Source: CAZLWA01 sp964563165
GTDB lineage: Bacteria; CLD3; SB21
Assembly: GCA_964563165.1 (NCBI GenBank)
Contig: CAZLWA010000072.1
Location: forward strand, 62,001 to 126,000
Direction: 5' to 3'
Length of the DNA stretch: 64,000 bases
Below the pieces are notes generated by a model that had not been told where the DNA came from, made no database searches, and saw nothing but the letters and a program-made list of their open reading frames with translations. How positions within the stretch are numbered: the first letter of the stretch is position 1; every line of letters starts with the position of its first letter. Both the position numbers and the translations under genes were made by a program. Of the stretch, positions 52,618-59,745 are shown piece after piece.

Positions 52618-52672
52618 TTTCAAATCTTGGCGCACTTTGCGCCTTTGCGGTAAAAGTTTTAAAGAAAAATTT

Positions 52673-53923
52673 ATGAAAATTGATTTAGGCGAAAATGTGA
52701 AGATGGCACTTAATGCCGTTGTGACAAATAAATTGCGCTCCTTTCTGACGCTGGTCGGAGTGGTGGCCGGCGTGTCCTCGATCATTGCGGTCATGACAGG
52801 TATCGCCGTGATCCAATCCAAAATGGAATCGGATCTGAGCCGACTGGGAAGCAATACATTTCAAGTTCAGAAATGGCCCGCCATCGGCGGACCCGGACAT
52901 AATTGGCGTAAGATCATGCGCCGCAAACCGCTGACCATCGAGCAGGCAAGCTTGATCCGGGAAAAAGTTAAAAGCGCGGAATTGGTCGGCGCGGAATTGT
53001 GGGAACAGCCCGCACAGCTTCAGCATGAAGATTTGAAAACCAACCCGAATGTTTCCCTGGCGGGCGGTACGCCGGAATTTCAGATCAACAACAATCAAAT
53101 GGTGGGAACGGGAAGATTTATTTCCGAAGAAGACATCAAAATCGGCCGGCATGTGATCGTTATCGGGTCCAAAATTGTCAATAAATTATTTCCTTTCAAA
53201 GATCCGATCGATCAAGTGGTAAGAATTAACGGAGTCAAATATACCGTTATTGGCGTGTACGAAGAACTGGGCGATGCGCCGTCGGGCTCAGGCGACAACA
53301 GCGCTTGCATTCCAATTTCGGCTTTCGTGGAAGAATTTGGTTTGAAGGAAAAGGACGGCAATCTGCGCTCCGTCAACATTACCGTGAAAGGAAGGGCCGA
53401 CAGGGCTCTCGAAGACGTCATGGAAGAGGTGCGGGGCGTGCTGCGCATCGCGCGCGGAGTGAAACCGCTCGACGAGGATGATTTCGATATTTTTTCCAAC
53501 GATACTATGATCCGCGCCTTCGGCGACATGAGCGCGGTGATCAAACTCGTTGCGATCGCCATGGGCGGCATTGCTCTGATCGTCGCCGGCATCGGCATCA
53601 TGAATATCATGTTGGTTTCCGTTACGGAGCGCACCAAAGAGATCGGCATCCGAAAAGCGATCGGCGCGAAACGAAACGATATCCTGATCCAATTTCTTAT
53701 CGAAGCCGTGGTGCTCTGCGAGATCGGCGGAGCCATCGGCATCGCATTCGGCGTAGGCATCGGCAATATCCTCAGTTTTTTAATGACTGTTCCGGTTACG
53801 ATTCCATACGGGTGGGGCGTGACCGGATTGATCTTTTGCAGTTTGATCGGGATCGGATTCGGCATGTGGCCCGCTTCCAAAGCGTCGAAACTGGATCCTA
53901 TCGAGTCCCTGAGATTCGAATAA
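52673..53923 (+). CDS. MacB/FtsX-type ABC permease (second)
   Basis: A 416-residue permease starting MKIDLGENVKMALNAVVTNK. It has an N-terminal helix (FLTLVGVVAGVSSIIAVMTGIAV), a periplasmic domain with FQVQKWPAIGGPGHNWRKIM, and the FtsX block IMNIMLVSVTERTKEIGIRKAIGAK with three helices and a conserved ending (ASKLDPIESLRFE). It is a near-duplicate of the next gene. An in-frame TTG-type extension to 52583 would run through the inverted repeat and is not supported. A terminator follows. Confidence 0.93.
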   Translation: MKIDLGENVKMALNAVVTNKLRSFLTLVGVVAGVSSIIAVMTGIAVIQSKMESDLSRLGSNTFQVQKWPAIGGPGHNWRKIMRRKPLTIEQASLIREKVKSAELVGAELWEQPAQLQHEDLKTNPNVSLAGGTPEFQINNNQMVGTGRFISEEDIKIGRHVIVIGSKIVNKLFPFKDPIDQVVRINGVKYTVIGVYEELGDAPSGSGDNSACIPISAFVEEFGLKEKDGNLRSVNITVKGRADRALEDVMEEVRGVLRIARGVKPLDEDDFDIFSNDTMIRAFGDMSAVIKLVAIAMGGIALIVAGIGIMNIMLVSVTERTKEIGIRKAIGAKRNDILIQFLIEAVVLCEIGGAIGIAFGVGIGNILSFLMTVPVTIPYGWGVTGLIFCSLIGIGFGMWPASKASKLDPIESLRFE

Positions 53924-53952
53924 ATTTGTTCGTGTTTTGAGCTCCTATTTGA

Positions 53953-53984
53953 AGCCGCGATTCTTAACCAGATCGCGGCTTTTT
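53953..53984 (+). terminator. rho-independent terminator inside the exporter locus
   Basis: AGCCGCGAT (53953-53961) pairs with ATCGCGGCT (53972-53980), followed by TTTT. It divides the second from the third permease gene, so the third is outside the main transcription unit or is reached only by read-through. Confidence 0.85.
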
Positions 53985-54090
53985 ATCTTATGATCAACCG
54001 GAATTCCCAATTAAGAAATCATTCGCTTTTCAAATCGGATTTTGATAGTTTTCACTGTCGGTGGAATCCGTCACCAACCGGGAAATCAAA

Positions 54091-55341
54091 ATGAAAATTG
54101 ATTTAGGCGAAAATGTGAAGATGGCGCTGAATGCTGTCGTGACAAATAAATTACGTTCGTTTCTTACGCTGGTCGGGATCGTGGCGGGCGTGGCTTCGAT
54201 CATTGCCGTGATGACCGGCATCTCCGTGATTCAAACAAAAATGGAATCGGACATGAGCCAGCTGGGGACCAATACATTTCAAGTTCAGAAATGGCCGGTG
54301 ATCGGCGGTCCCGGACAAAACTGGCGCAAGATCATGCGGCGCAAGCCTCTTACGATCGACGAAGCCGATCTCATCAGGGAAAGAGTTAAAAGAGCGGATA
54401 AAGTCGGCGCTGAATTGTGGGAACCGACGATCGTGATCACACGCGACGAATTGAAGACCAACCCGAATGTCTGGCTTGCGGGCGGTACGCCGGAATTCCA
54501 ATTCAATAATAATCAACTTACTTCGATCGGCCGCTTCATAACCGAAGAGGACGTGAAGGTCGAGCGCCGGGTGATCGTATTGGGCCTGAAGGTCGTCAAC
54601 AAGCTATTTCCGTTCTCAGATCCGATCGATCAGGTAGTGAAGATCGACGGAAACAAATATACGGTCATCGGTATATTTGAAGAACTTGGAGCAACGTCAT
54701 TCGGACCCGGTGATAATGTTGCCTGTATACCAATTTCGAATTTTGTGAAACAGTATGGGTTGAAAGACAAGCAGGGATTTGACCGGTCGGTGAATATTAC
54801 AGTGAAAGCAAAACAGGGAGTCGTTGTTGAGGATTTAATAGAGGAAGTGAGAGGCGTTTTGCGAATGGCGCGGCATGTGAAACCATTGGAAGAAGACGAT
54901 TTCGATATTTTTTCAAATGACACGATGGTGAAAGCATTCGGAGACATGACGGTAGTGATTAGGATGGTGGCGATCGCGATGGGAGCGATATCTCTGATCG
55001 TGGCGGGGATCGGCATCATGAATATCATGCTGGTATCAGTCACGGAGCGAACGAAAGAAATAGGTATCCGCAAAGCGGTAGGTGCGAAACGCCGGGATAT
55101 CCTGATCCAATTTCTGATCGAAGCGATCGTGCTGTGCGAGATCGGCGGGGTGATCGGGATTGCCATCGGGGTAGGCATCGGGAATCTTGCCGGCATTTTC
55201 ATGGACGCGGCGATTTCGATTCCATACGACTGGGCGGTCATCGGACTGGTCTTTTGCAGTATCATCGGCATCGGATTCGGCATGTGGCCCGCTTCCAAAG
55301 CGTCAAAACTCGATCCGATCGAATCGCTGAGGTGGGAGTAA
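54091..55341 (+). CDS. MacB/FtsX-type ABC permease (third, near-duplicate of the second)
   Basis: A 416-residue permease of exactly the same length as its neighbour and alignable without visible gaps over most of its length. The first 35 bases of the two genes are identical. Differences concentrate in the periplasmic domain, for example EPTIVITRDELKTNPNVWLAGG against EQPAQLQHEDLKTNPNVSLAGG, and in the loops before the FtsX block. It lies beyond a terminator. Duplication followed by divergence of the periplasmic domain suggests altered partner or substrate choice. An in-frame start at 54061 is possible, but the family N-terminus begins at 54091. Confidence 0.93.
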   Translation: MKIDLGENVKMALNAVVTNKLRSFLTLVGIVAGVASIIAVMTGISVIQTKMESDMSQLGTNTFQVQKWPVIGGPGQNWRKIMRRKPLTIDEADLIRERVKRADKVGAELWEPTIVITRDELKTNPNVWLAGGTPEFQFNNNQLTSIGRFITEEDVKVERRVIVLGLKVVNKLFPFSDPIDQVVKIDGNKYTVIGIFEELGATSFGPGDNVACIPISNFVKQYGLKDKQGFDRSVNITVKAKQGVVVEDLIEEVRGVLRMARHVKPLEEDDFDIFSNDTMVKAFGDMTVVIRMVAIAMGAISLIVAGIGIMNIMLVSVTERTKEIGIRKAVGAKRRDILIQFLIEAIVLCEIGGVIGIAIGVGIGNLAGIFMDAAISIPYDWAVIGLVFCSIIGIGFGMWPASKASKLDPIESLRWE

Positions 55342-55436
55342 TTGTTTTTTCCACTCGACTCACCTGACTCGATCTGTCCTATCTAAGGTTCAAATACATT
55401 CTTTCGGCCGCATAAAAGATCATTATCAAATATCTC

Positions 55437-55466
55437 TTGATATTATTCCAGAATTGGAAATAATAG
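55437..55466 (+). promoter_or_regulatory. promoter with overlapping inverted repeat
   Basis: TTGATA (55437-55442), 18 bases, TAATAG (55461-55466). The spacer contains TATTATTCCA-GAAT-TGGAAATAATA, a near-perfect inverted repeat placed to block RNA polymerase if bound by a repressor. It is 20 bases before the ATG of the unknown membrane protein. Confidence 0.5.
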
Positions 55467-55485
55467 TCTTTTCAAGCGAGATACC

Positions 55486-56595
55486 ATGTCTCTGAACATT
55501 CGAGGAAGATGGATCAGATTGGGACTGCTTATCGGCATTTCAATGATCTTTGCGCTATCCCGGAGTTTGAATGATTATTATCAAGAGAAATTTACTCTGA
55601 ATAAGTTCATTAGTGATAATCTGCTCTTCTTGGTCTTAGCCCCTGTAATATTTTGTTTGTTCTATTTACTCGGTTGGCGTTTCGTCGGGACAATGGCGCG
55701 CTCCAGGGGCTTGAAGGGAAGTACCCTGGGATTCTGGATTGTAAGCTGGGATGATAGTTTTTGGGAGACCCTGACGAATCTTCTCTCCTTTTTTCATTTT
55801 GTAGCCTACCTGTTGATTTTTTGCGGCATATCTTCGGCTATTTTTTTTCCTATACGCTATCCCGTAAATGATAACAATTTTATCTATTTTGGATCGCAGT
55901 TCTGTGTGATGGGGTTTGGCATCCTGCTGGGAAACAGATTATTCATGTTCGTAAGAAGAAAGGATCTGAGAAAAAGAGAACACAGTTTGACTCACATTAC
56001 CGGCCTTTCTCCCCTTCCGGTTGGGACAACTATTACCTTGTTTTGTGGTGCGGTCATCGGCGGAGCCATTGGCTATATTCTTTCAAAAGGCTCTGATAAA
56101 GCAGTTGAATGGATCCTGTTCGGAATAACCATGGGTCCCGTTACCGCCGTGATTGCCGCGTGGGTCATTTCATTATTGATAACGCCTAAGAAATTCAGAG
56201 GATCGCCTTCTGCCGAGCTCATCCGAAAATCCCAGGCATCGTATGTACCGTTTAAGCTAACAACAGATAGGTTCATGTCCGGCGGAATAACCAGCGGTAT
56301 CGCGGGCCAATTTGAGCTGACACGCAGCGGCCTCACTTTTACGCCATCATCCTTTGAAACGACCTTTGACGACCGGAGATTAAGTTACGCAGAGACCCAA
56401 GTTGTCATCCCCTTAGCGGACATCAGAGAGATCGGGTTTTATTATATTCTGGGTTCTAAACGAGGATTGACTTTCACAATGGCAAATGGCCATTTGCATA
56501 CATTCTTATTTAACATCGGATTCAATCATGCAAAAAAATATGCCGACCATATCATGAAACTAAGGCCTCAGGGGATACAATGGAATGACAGGTAA
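55486..56595 (+). CDS. hypothetical polytopic membrane protein
   Basis: A 369-residue protein I cannot assign to a family. Six or so hydrophobic segments are visible (near residues 12-30, 43-62, 98-120, 133-150, 180-200 and 210-232), followed by a soluble C-terminal third (~245-369). That part, with ITSGIAGQFELTRSGLTFTPSSFETTFDDRRLSYAETQVVIPLADIREIGFYYILGSKRGLTFTMANG, resembles a PH/GRAM-like beta-sandwich. Its codon choice and composition look somewhat more AT-rich than neighbouring genes. It has its own promoter with a possible operator. The adjacent repeat-flanked toxin-antitoxin cassette suggests this is a variable region. Confidence 0.6.
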   Translation: MSLNIRGRWIRLGLLIGISMIFALSRSLNDYYQEKFTLNKFISDNLLFLVLAPVIFCLFYLLGWRFVGTMARSRGLKGSTLGFWIVSWDDSFWETLTNLLSFFHFVAYLLIFCGISSAIFFPIRYPVNDNNFIYFGSQFCVMGFGILLGNRLFMFVRRKDLRKREHSLTHITGLSPLPVGTTITLFCGAVIGGAIGYILSKGSDKAVEWILFGITMGPVTAVIAAWVISLLITPKKFRGSPSAELIRKSQASYVPFKLTTDRFMSGGITSGIAGQFELTRSGLTFTPSSFETTFDDRRLSYAETQVVIPLADIREIGFYYILGSKRGLTFTMANGHLHTFLFNIGFNHAKKYADHIMKLRPQGIQWNDR

Positions 56596-56662
56596 TAAAA
56601 GGAAGATCCTATCTTCGAAGACTATTTAACAACTTTATATTGGGAAGGTATCCGGGAATCGG

Positions 56663-56813
56663 GGCTACTCAGGGTGACGGCGGGACGGGAATGACAAACT
56701 ACGATTATTTTACAAACTGCCTATGATATAAAGGTCGCCTTCGGGCTCGGGCTTGCCGCCTTTGGGTTCGAGCGTGACGGCGAATGTACTGAATTTTTCA
56801 GGGTGATGAACTT
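56663..56813 (-). pseudogene. detached 3' fragment of an anti-sigma factor gene (left direct repeat)
   Basis: These 151 bases match 57488-57638 with few mismatches. Read on the minus strand they encode HHPEKFSTFAVTLEPKGG and the following residues down to DLYIIGSL and the stop codon, the same C-terminus as the intact anti-sigma gene (there HPEKSSIFAVTLEPKGG). Upstream the reading frame meets a stop, so it is a remnant. Together with the right copy it brackets the toxin-antitoxin genes. Confidence 0.85.
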
Positions 56814-56879
56814 TTGTCGGCACGCGCCATGGCGTTTGCTACACCGGAGAGAGATAAGAATTTGTCCGATCGAGTCGTA

Positions 56880-57158
56880 CTATCTGCCGCGCACCGATTT
56901 TTTAGGTTTTTTTAGGCGGTGCCGCATCTCTTCGACAGAAATTCCACCCTCCGCCTTCACGCGCGCCCTTGAACGCTCGATCAAATCAAGAAATTTTGGA
57001 TTGTTGCTTAACGAGACTGTCTCCATATCTGCGCCGCCAAGCCCAATGAGCGCCGCCAACGGTTTTCCGTCGCTCGTCACAATGACCGGTTCTTTGCTCA
57101 CTTTTTTAGCGTATTCCGCGAGTGTCTTTGTTGCTTCATCCAATTCTAACGTTTTCAT
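56880..57158 (-). CDS. Phd/YefM-family antitoxin
   Basis: A 92-residue protein with the family N-terminus: MKTLELDEATKTLAEYAKKVSKEPVIVTSDGKPLAALIGL, the compact DNA-binding and dimer half. The C-terminal helix is rich in charged residues (KFLDLIERSRARVKAEGGISVEEMRHRL) and would wrap the toxin. It overlaps the upstream toxin gene by 4 bases (ATGA) and is the second gene of the pair, the reverse of the usual order. Antitoxins of this type also repress their own operon. Confidence 0.88.
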   Translation of the reverse strand: MKTLELDEATKTLAEYAKKVSKEPVIVTSDGKPLAALIGLGGADMETVSLSNNPKFLDLIERSRARVKAEGGISVEEMRHRLKKPKKSVRGR

Positions 57159-57454
57159 AAAGTGATAACCTCTTTCCCGATTCGCACCTGATTGCGGATT
57201 TTGATACCTACTGCCAGAATATACACAATTCGTTTGTCATCGTCTACATCATAATAAACTCTCACTTCTCCAACGCGGAGCTCCCAGGATGCGAGCGGAT
57301 TTGGTCGCATTGATTTACGATTACGTGTTGCGACATCTGGTTCGTGAGAGAGTTGCTCTCTCATCGCATCGAGTACCGCACTCTGCCGACGGCTCGAAAG
57401 CGCGCGTAAATGTCCTTCCGTTTCAGCAGAGAGCTTGATTTGATAATTCACCAT
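57155..57454 (-). CDS. RelE/ParE-family toxin
   Basis: A 99-residue protein with the RelE/ParE fold: YQIKLSAETEGHLRALSSRRQSAVLDAMREQL (two helices), then RPNPLASWELRVGEVRVYYDVDDDKRIVYILAVGIK (antiparallel sheet) and a basic end. The conserved arginine-rich sheet suggests an mRNA-cleaving RelE-type activity, but gyrase-poisoning ParE relatives look alike. It precedes its antitoxin on the minus strand. The pair occupies the space between two 151-bp direct repeats. Confidence 0.88.
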   Translation of the reverse strand: MVNYQIKLSAETEGHLRALSSRRQSAVLDAMREQLSHEPDVATRNRKSMRPNPLASWELRVGEVRVYYDVDDDKRIVYILAVGIKIRNQVRIGKEVITL

Positions 57455-57487
57455 TTAATCCATTTGCTAGAATTCAATTTGTCTTTC

Positions 57488-57638
57488 GGCTACTCAGGGT
57501 GACGGCGGGACGGGAATGACAAACTACGATTATTTTACAAACTGCCTATGATATAAAGGTCGCCTTCGGGCTCGGGCTTGCCACCTTTGGGTTCGAGCGT
57601 GACGGCGAATATGCTGGATTTTTCCGGGTGAGGAACTT
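57488..57638 (-). repeat. right direct repeat, within the 3' end of the anti-sigma gene
   Basis: It starts with GGCTACTCAGGGTGACGG and covers the last ~35 codons, the stop and 47 bases beyond of the intact anti-sigma gene. The offset to the left copy is exactly 825 bases throughout, so no indel separates the copies. Confidence 0.92.
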
Positions 57639-58326
57639 GCTTGAACGTTATCATGATCTGCCCGTTTTCGTCCGTGTAGAAAACCCCCATGCTTACGGGT
57701 TTCTTGTCTTGTATTATCCAGAGCTCCCATTCTTTGTACGACGGAGCGCTCCGCAAACCGGTAGCTAAGAAAACCGCTTCATTCGTTTTTTGATTCCATA
57801 GAATTTTCCCGTTCCCGTCCGGAAAGCCCGGAACTGGGTGGAGACTGACGACGCGCGTAAAAGAGGATCGAACCGTCCGCAAAATACTCTCTTTTTCAGC
57901 CAATTCGCGTTTCGCGGCGGCCAATTCGAATTGCATTGCCGTCATGACCGTTTTCTGGCTATCAACGGTTTCTTTCAAGTGCAAAATGTAATATACCTGC
58001 CCCGCGGACAAGAGTGCGATGATCACAGCCGCGGCTGCCAGCCGGCGCGATTGCGCAAGCGCTTGTTCAAATAGTACGTGATAATTCCGACTTCCTTCCG
58101 TCCCGCCTACAGATATCCTGGCAAGAAGTTTTTCTTTCACCGCCGGAGAGGGCAGGACCGGTTCCGCCGCATATCCGACCGCAGCCCATACTTCCTGCAT
58201 TTCGGCGAGATCTTGCAGCAGCTGACGATCTCCTTTCTTCAGCGCTTTTTCGAACCGCTTCCGGTCAGCACCCTTCAGCGAGCCGAGCAGATAGTCGGCG
58301 GACAAATGTTTTGTATTCGTCTTCAC
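57535..58326 (-). CDS. RskA-type anti-sigma factor
   Basis: A 263-residue membrane protein. The N-terminal helical domain (LSADYLLGSLKGADRKRFEKALKKGDRQLLQDLAEMQEVWAAV) binds the sigma factor. A single membrane helix lies near 95-117 (LAAAAVIIALLSAGQVYYILHL), then a coiled stretch and the periplasmic RskA domain (GKILWNQKTNEAVFLATGL, YKEWELWIIQDKKPVSMGVF). It has no cysteine, so it is not a zinc anti-sigma. Regulated proteolysis would release the sigma factor. It starts with GTG overlapping the sigma stop (TAGTG). Its 3' end forms the right repeat flanking the toxin-antitoxin pair. Confidence 0.9.
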   Translation of the reverse strand: MKTNTKHLSADYLLGSLKGADRKRFEKALKKGDRQLLQDLAEMQEVWAAVGYAAEPVLPSPAVKEKLLARISVGGTEGSRNYHVLFEQALAQSRRLAAAAVIIALLSAGQVYYILHLKETVDSQKTVMTAMQFELAAAKRELAEKESILRTVRSSFTRVVSLHPVPGFPDGNGKILWNQKTNEAVFLATGLRSAPSYKEWELWIIQDKKPVSMGVFYTDENGQIMITFKQVPHPEKSSIFAVTLEPKGGKPEPEGDLYIIGSL

Positions 58327-58937
58327 TATGAAATAATTTTCCCGTATTTTTTTTCGATCATGTTGCGCAGACTTATCATGCCCTGGCGCATGCGCGTTTT
58401 TACCGTTCCCAGCGGTACTTTCAAACGTGCGGCGATCTCGGTTTGCGTGAATCCGCCGAAGTAAGCCATTTCCAGGGATAGGCGCTGTTCCGGCGTGAGC
58501 CGCGTGAGCGCCTCGCGAATAAAAGTCTGCTTCTCGGAAATCAGCACGGAATCCAGAGGCGTTTTGTGGTCCATCAACCGGTCGTTATATTCCTCCGTTT
58601 CAATCGGGTTATTCTTGGACATATTGGCAAACGCCTTTGAGCGCAGCATATCCATGGAAAGATTTCTTGCCATCGTCATGAACCACGTGCTTACGCTGCC
58701 TTTTTGGCCGTTGAACATTCCGGCCTTTCCCCTGATCTGAATAAATACTTCCTGCAATACCTCTTCAGCCAGGTCCTTCTTTCCGACGATTTTATAAATC
58801 AGACTGTACAACATGGCTGCATAGCGATCGTACAACACGGACAGCGCCTGTGAATCCCTATTTGCCACACGCTCCAGCAGCTCGTTGTTGGTCAGCGCGG
58901 CCTTCTCTGAACTGATTTTTTCCTGCAATTGCTTCAC
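58326..58937 (-). CDS. ECF RNA polymerase sigma factor (SigK/RpoE-like)
   Basis: A 203-residue sigma factor. Region 2 covers residues ~30-105 (LSVLYDRYAAMLYSLIYKIVGKKDLAEEVLQEVFIQIRGKAG; VSTWFMTMARNLSMDMLRSK) and region 4 covers ~140-200 (LTRLTPEQRLSLEMAYFGGFTQTEIAARLKVPLGTVKTRMRQGM). Region 3 is missing, as in ECF factors. The partner anti-sigma follows with a one-base overlap, so both are made in balance. Which genes it controls is unknown; the surrounding envelope genes suggest an envelope-stress role by inference. Confidence 0.95.
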   Translation of the reverse strand: MKQLQEKISSEKAALTNNELLERVANRDSQALSVLYDRYAAMLYSLIYKIVGKKDLAEEVLQEVFIQIRGKAGMFNGQKGSVSTWFMTMARNLSMDMLRSKAFANMSKNNPIETEEYNDRLMDHKTPLDSVLISEKQTFIREALTRLTPEQRLSLEMAYFGGFTQTEIAARLKVPLGTVKTRMRQGMISLRNMIEKKYGKIIS

Positions 58938-59080
58938 GAGTTATTCGGAATGCATTGATCAATTTGTCCTACGTCCGAAAAAAGTAGCGCGTTCAATCCT
59001 GAATTGCAAGAAATAGTTTTGCCCTATTCTATAGTAACATACGTCATGGATTTACCTTTGGATTGCAGGAACTTTATATC

Positions 59081-59109
59081 TTGAAATTGGTGGAGGTTGT
59101 TTTTACATT
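59081..59109 (+). promoter_or_regulatory. promoter of the TPR-amidase unit
   Basis: TTGAAA (59081-59086), 17 bases, TACATT (59104-59109), about 20 bases before the ATG at 59137. Confidence 0.55.
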
Positions 59110-59136
59110 TTAACAGAAGTAACAGGCGGGACCCTT

Positions 59137-59652
59137 ATGTTCGAAGAGACGTTCCGGAAAAACGATGACGCCCTGCTAAAAGAAGCAGAATATTATTTCG
59201 AGCAGGCGTACCAAAAACAGGTGAGCGGAAAAATTCAGGCGGCCATTTCGGATTACAGAAAATCGATTGAAATATTTCCGACGGCGGAAGCGCATACGTT
59301 TTTGGGCTGGGCTTTGAGCATTGACGGCGATTATGAAGCGGCGATCGGGGAATGCGAGGAAGCGATCGCGGTGGATCCCGACTTCGGGAATCCGTACAAT
59401 GACATCGGAGCGTATCTGATAAGTCTCGAGAGGCATCAGGAAGCGATTCCATGGCTGGAAAAGGCGAAACAAGCCAGGCGTTATGAAGCGCGTCACTATC
59501 CGTATTTCAATCTGGGCCGCATCAGGGAACTGCAAGGCGATTGGTTTCAGGCTGTCAAGGAATATGAAACCGCCGTCGAGCTGTATCCGCAGTATGAAAT
59601 GGCCAAGGAGTCTCTTCACCGCGTGAAAATATTGTTGGCCCGAAGGAATTGA
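59137..59652 (+). CDS. tetratricopeptide-repeat protein
   Basis: A 171-residue soluble protein made of about four TPR units: AEYYFEQAYQKQVSGKIQAAISDYRKSIEIFP, AHTFLGWALSIDGDYEAAIGECEEAIAVDP, PYNDIGAYLISLERHQEAIPWLEKAKQARR and PYFNLGRIRELQGDWFQAVKEYETAVELYP. It has no signal peptide. TPR proteins are protein-binding scaffolds; the partner is unknown. The amidase gene follows on the same strand, probably in the same transcript. Confidence 0.92.
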   Translation: MFEETFRKNDDALLKEAEYYFEQAYQKQVSGKIQAAISDYRKSIEIFPTAEAHTFLGWALSIDGDYEAAIGECEEAIAVDPDFGNPYNDIGAYLISLERHQEAIPWLEKAKQARRYEARHYPYFNLGRIRELQGDWFQAVKEYETAVELYPQYEMAKESLHRVKILLARRN

Positions 59653-59745
59653 ACCGTTCTATTGTATCCCCCTCCTTTCCAGGAGCTCGTCCTGCGCCAT
59701 GCGAAGCAAGGTTTAGGGGTGGATAACCAAAGGAGAAAAAGCTCG

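Noticed and set aside
57488..57638. Insertion-sequence terminal repeats around the toxin-antitoxin pair
   Set aside because: The repeats are direct, 151 bp long and encode an anti-sigma C-terminus; no transposase lies between them.
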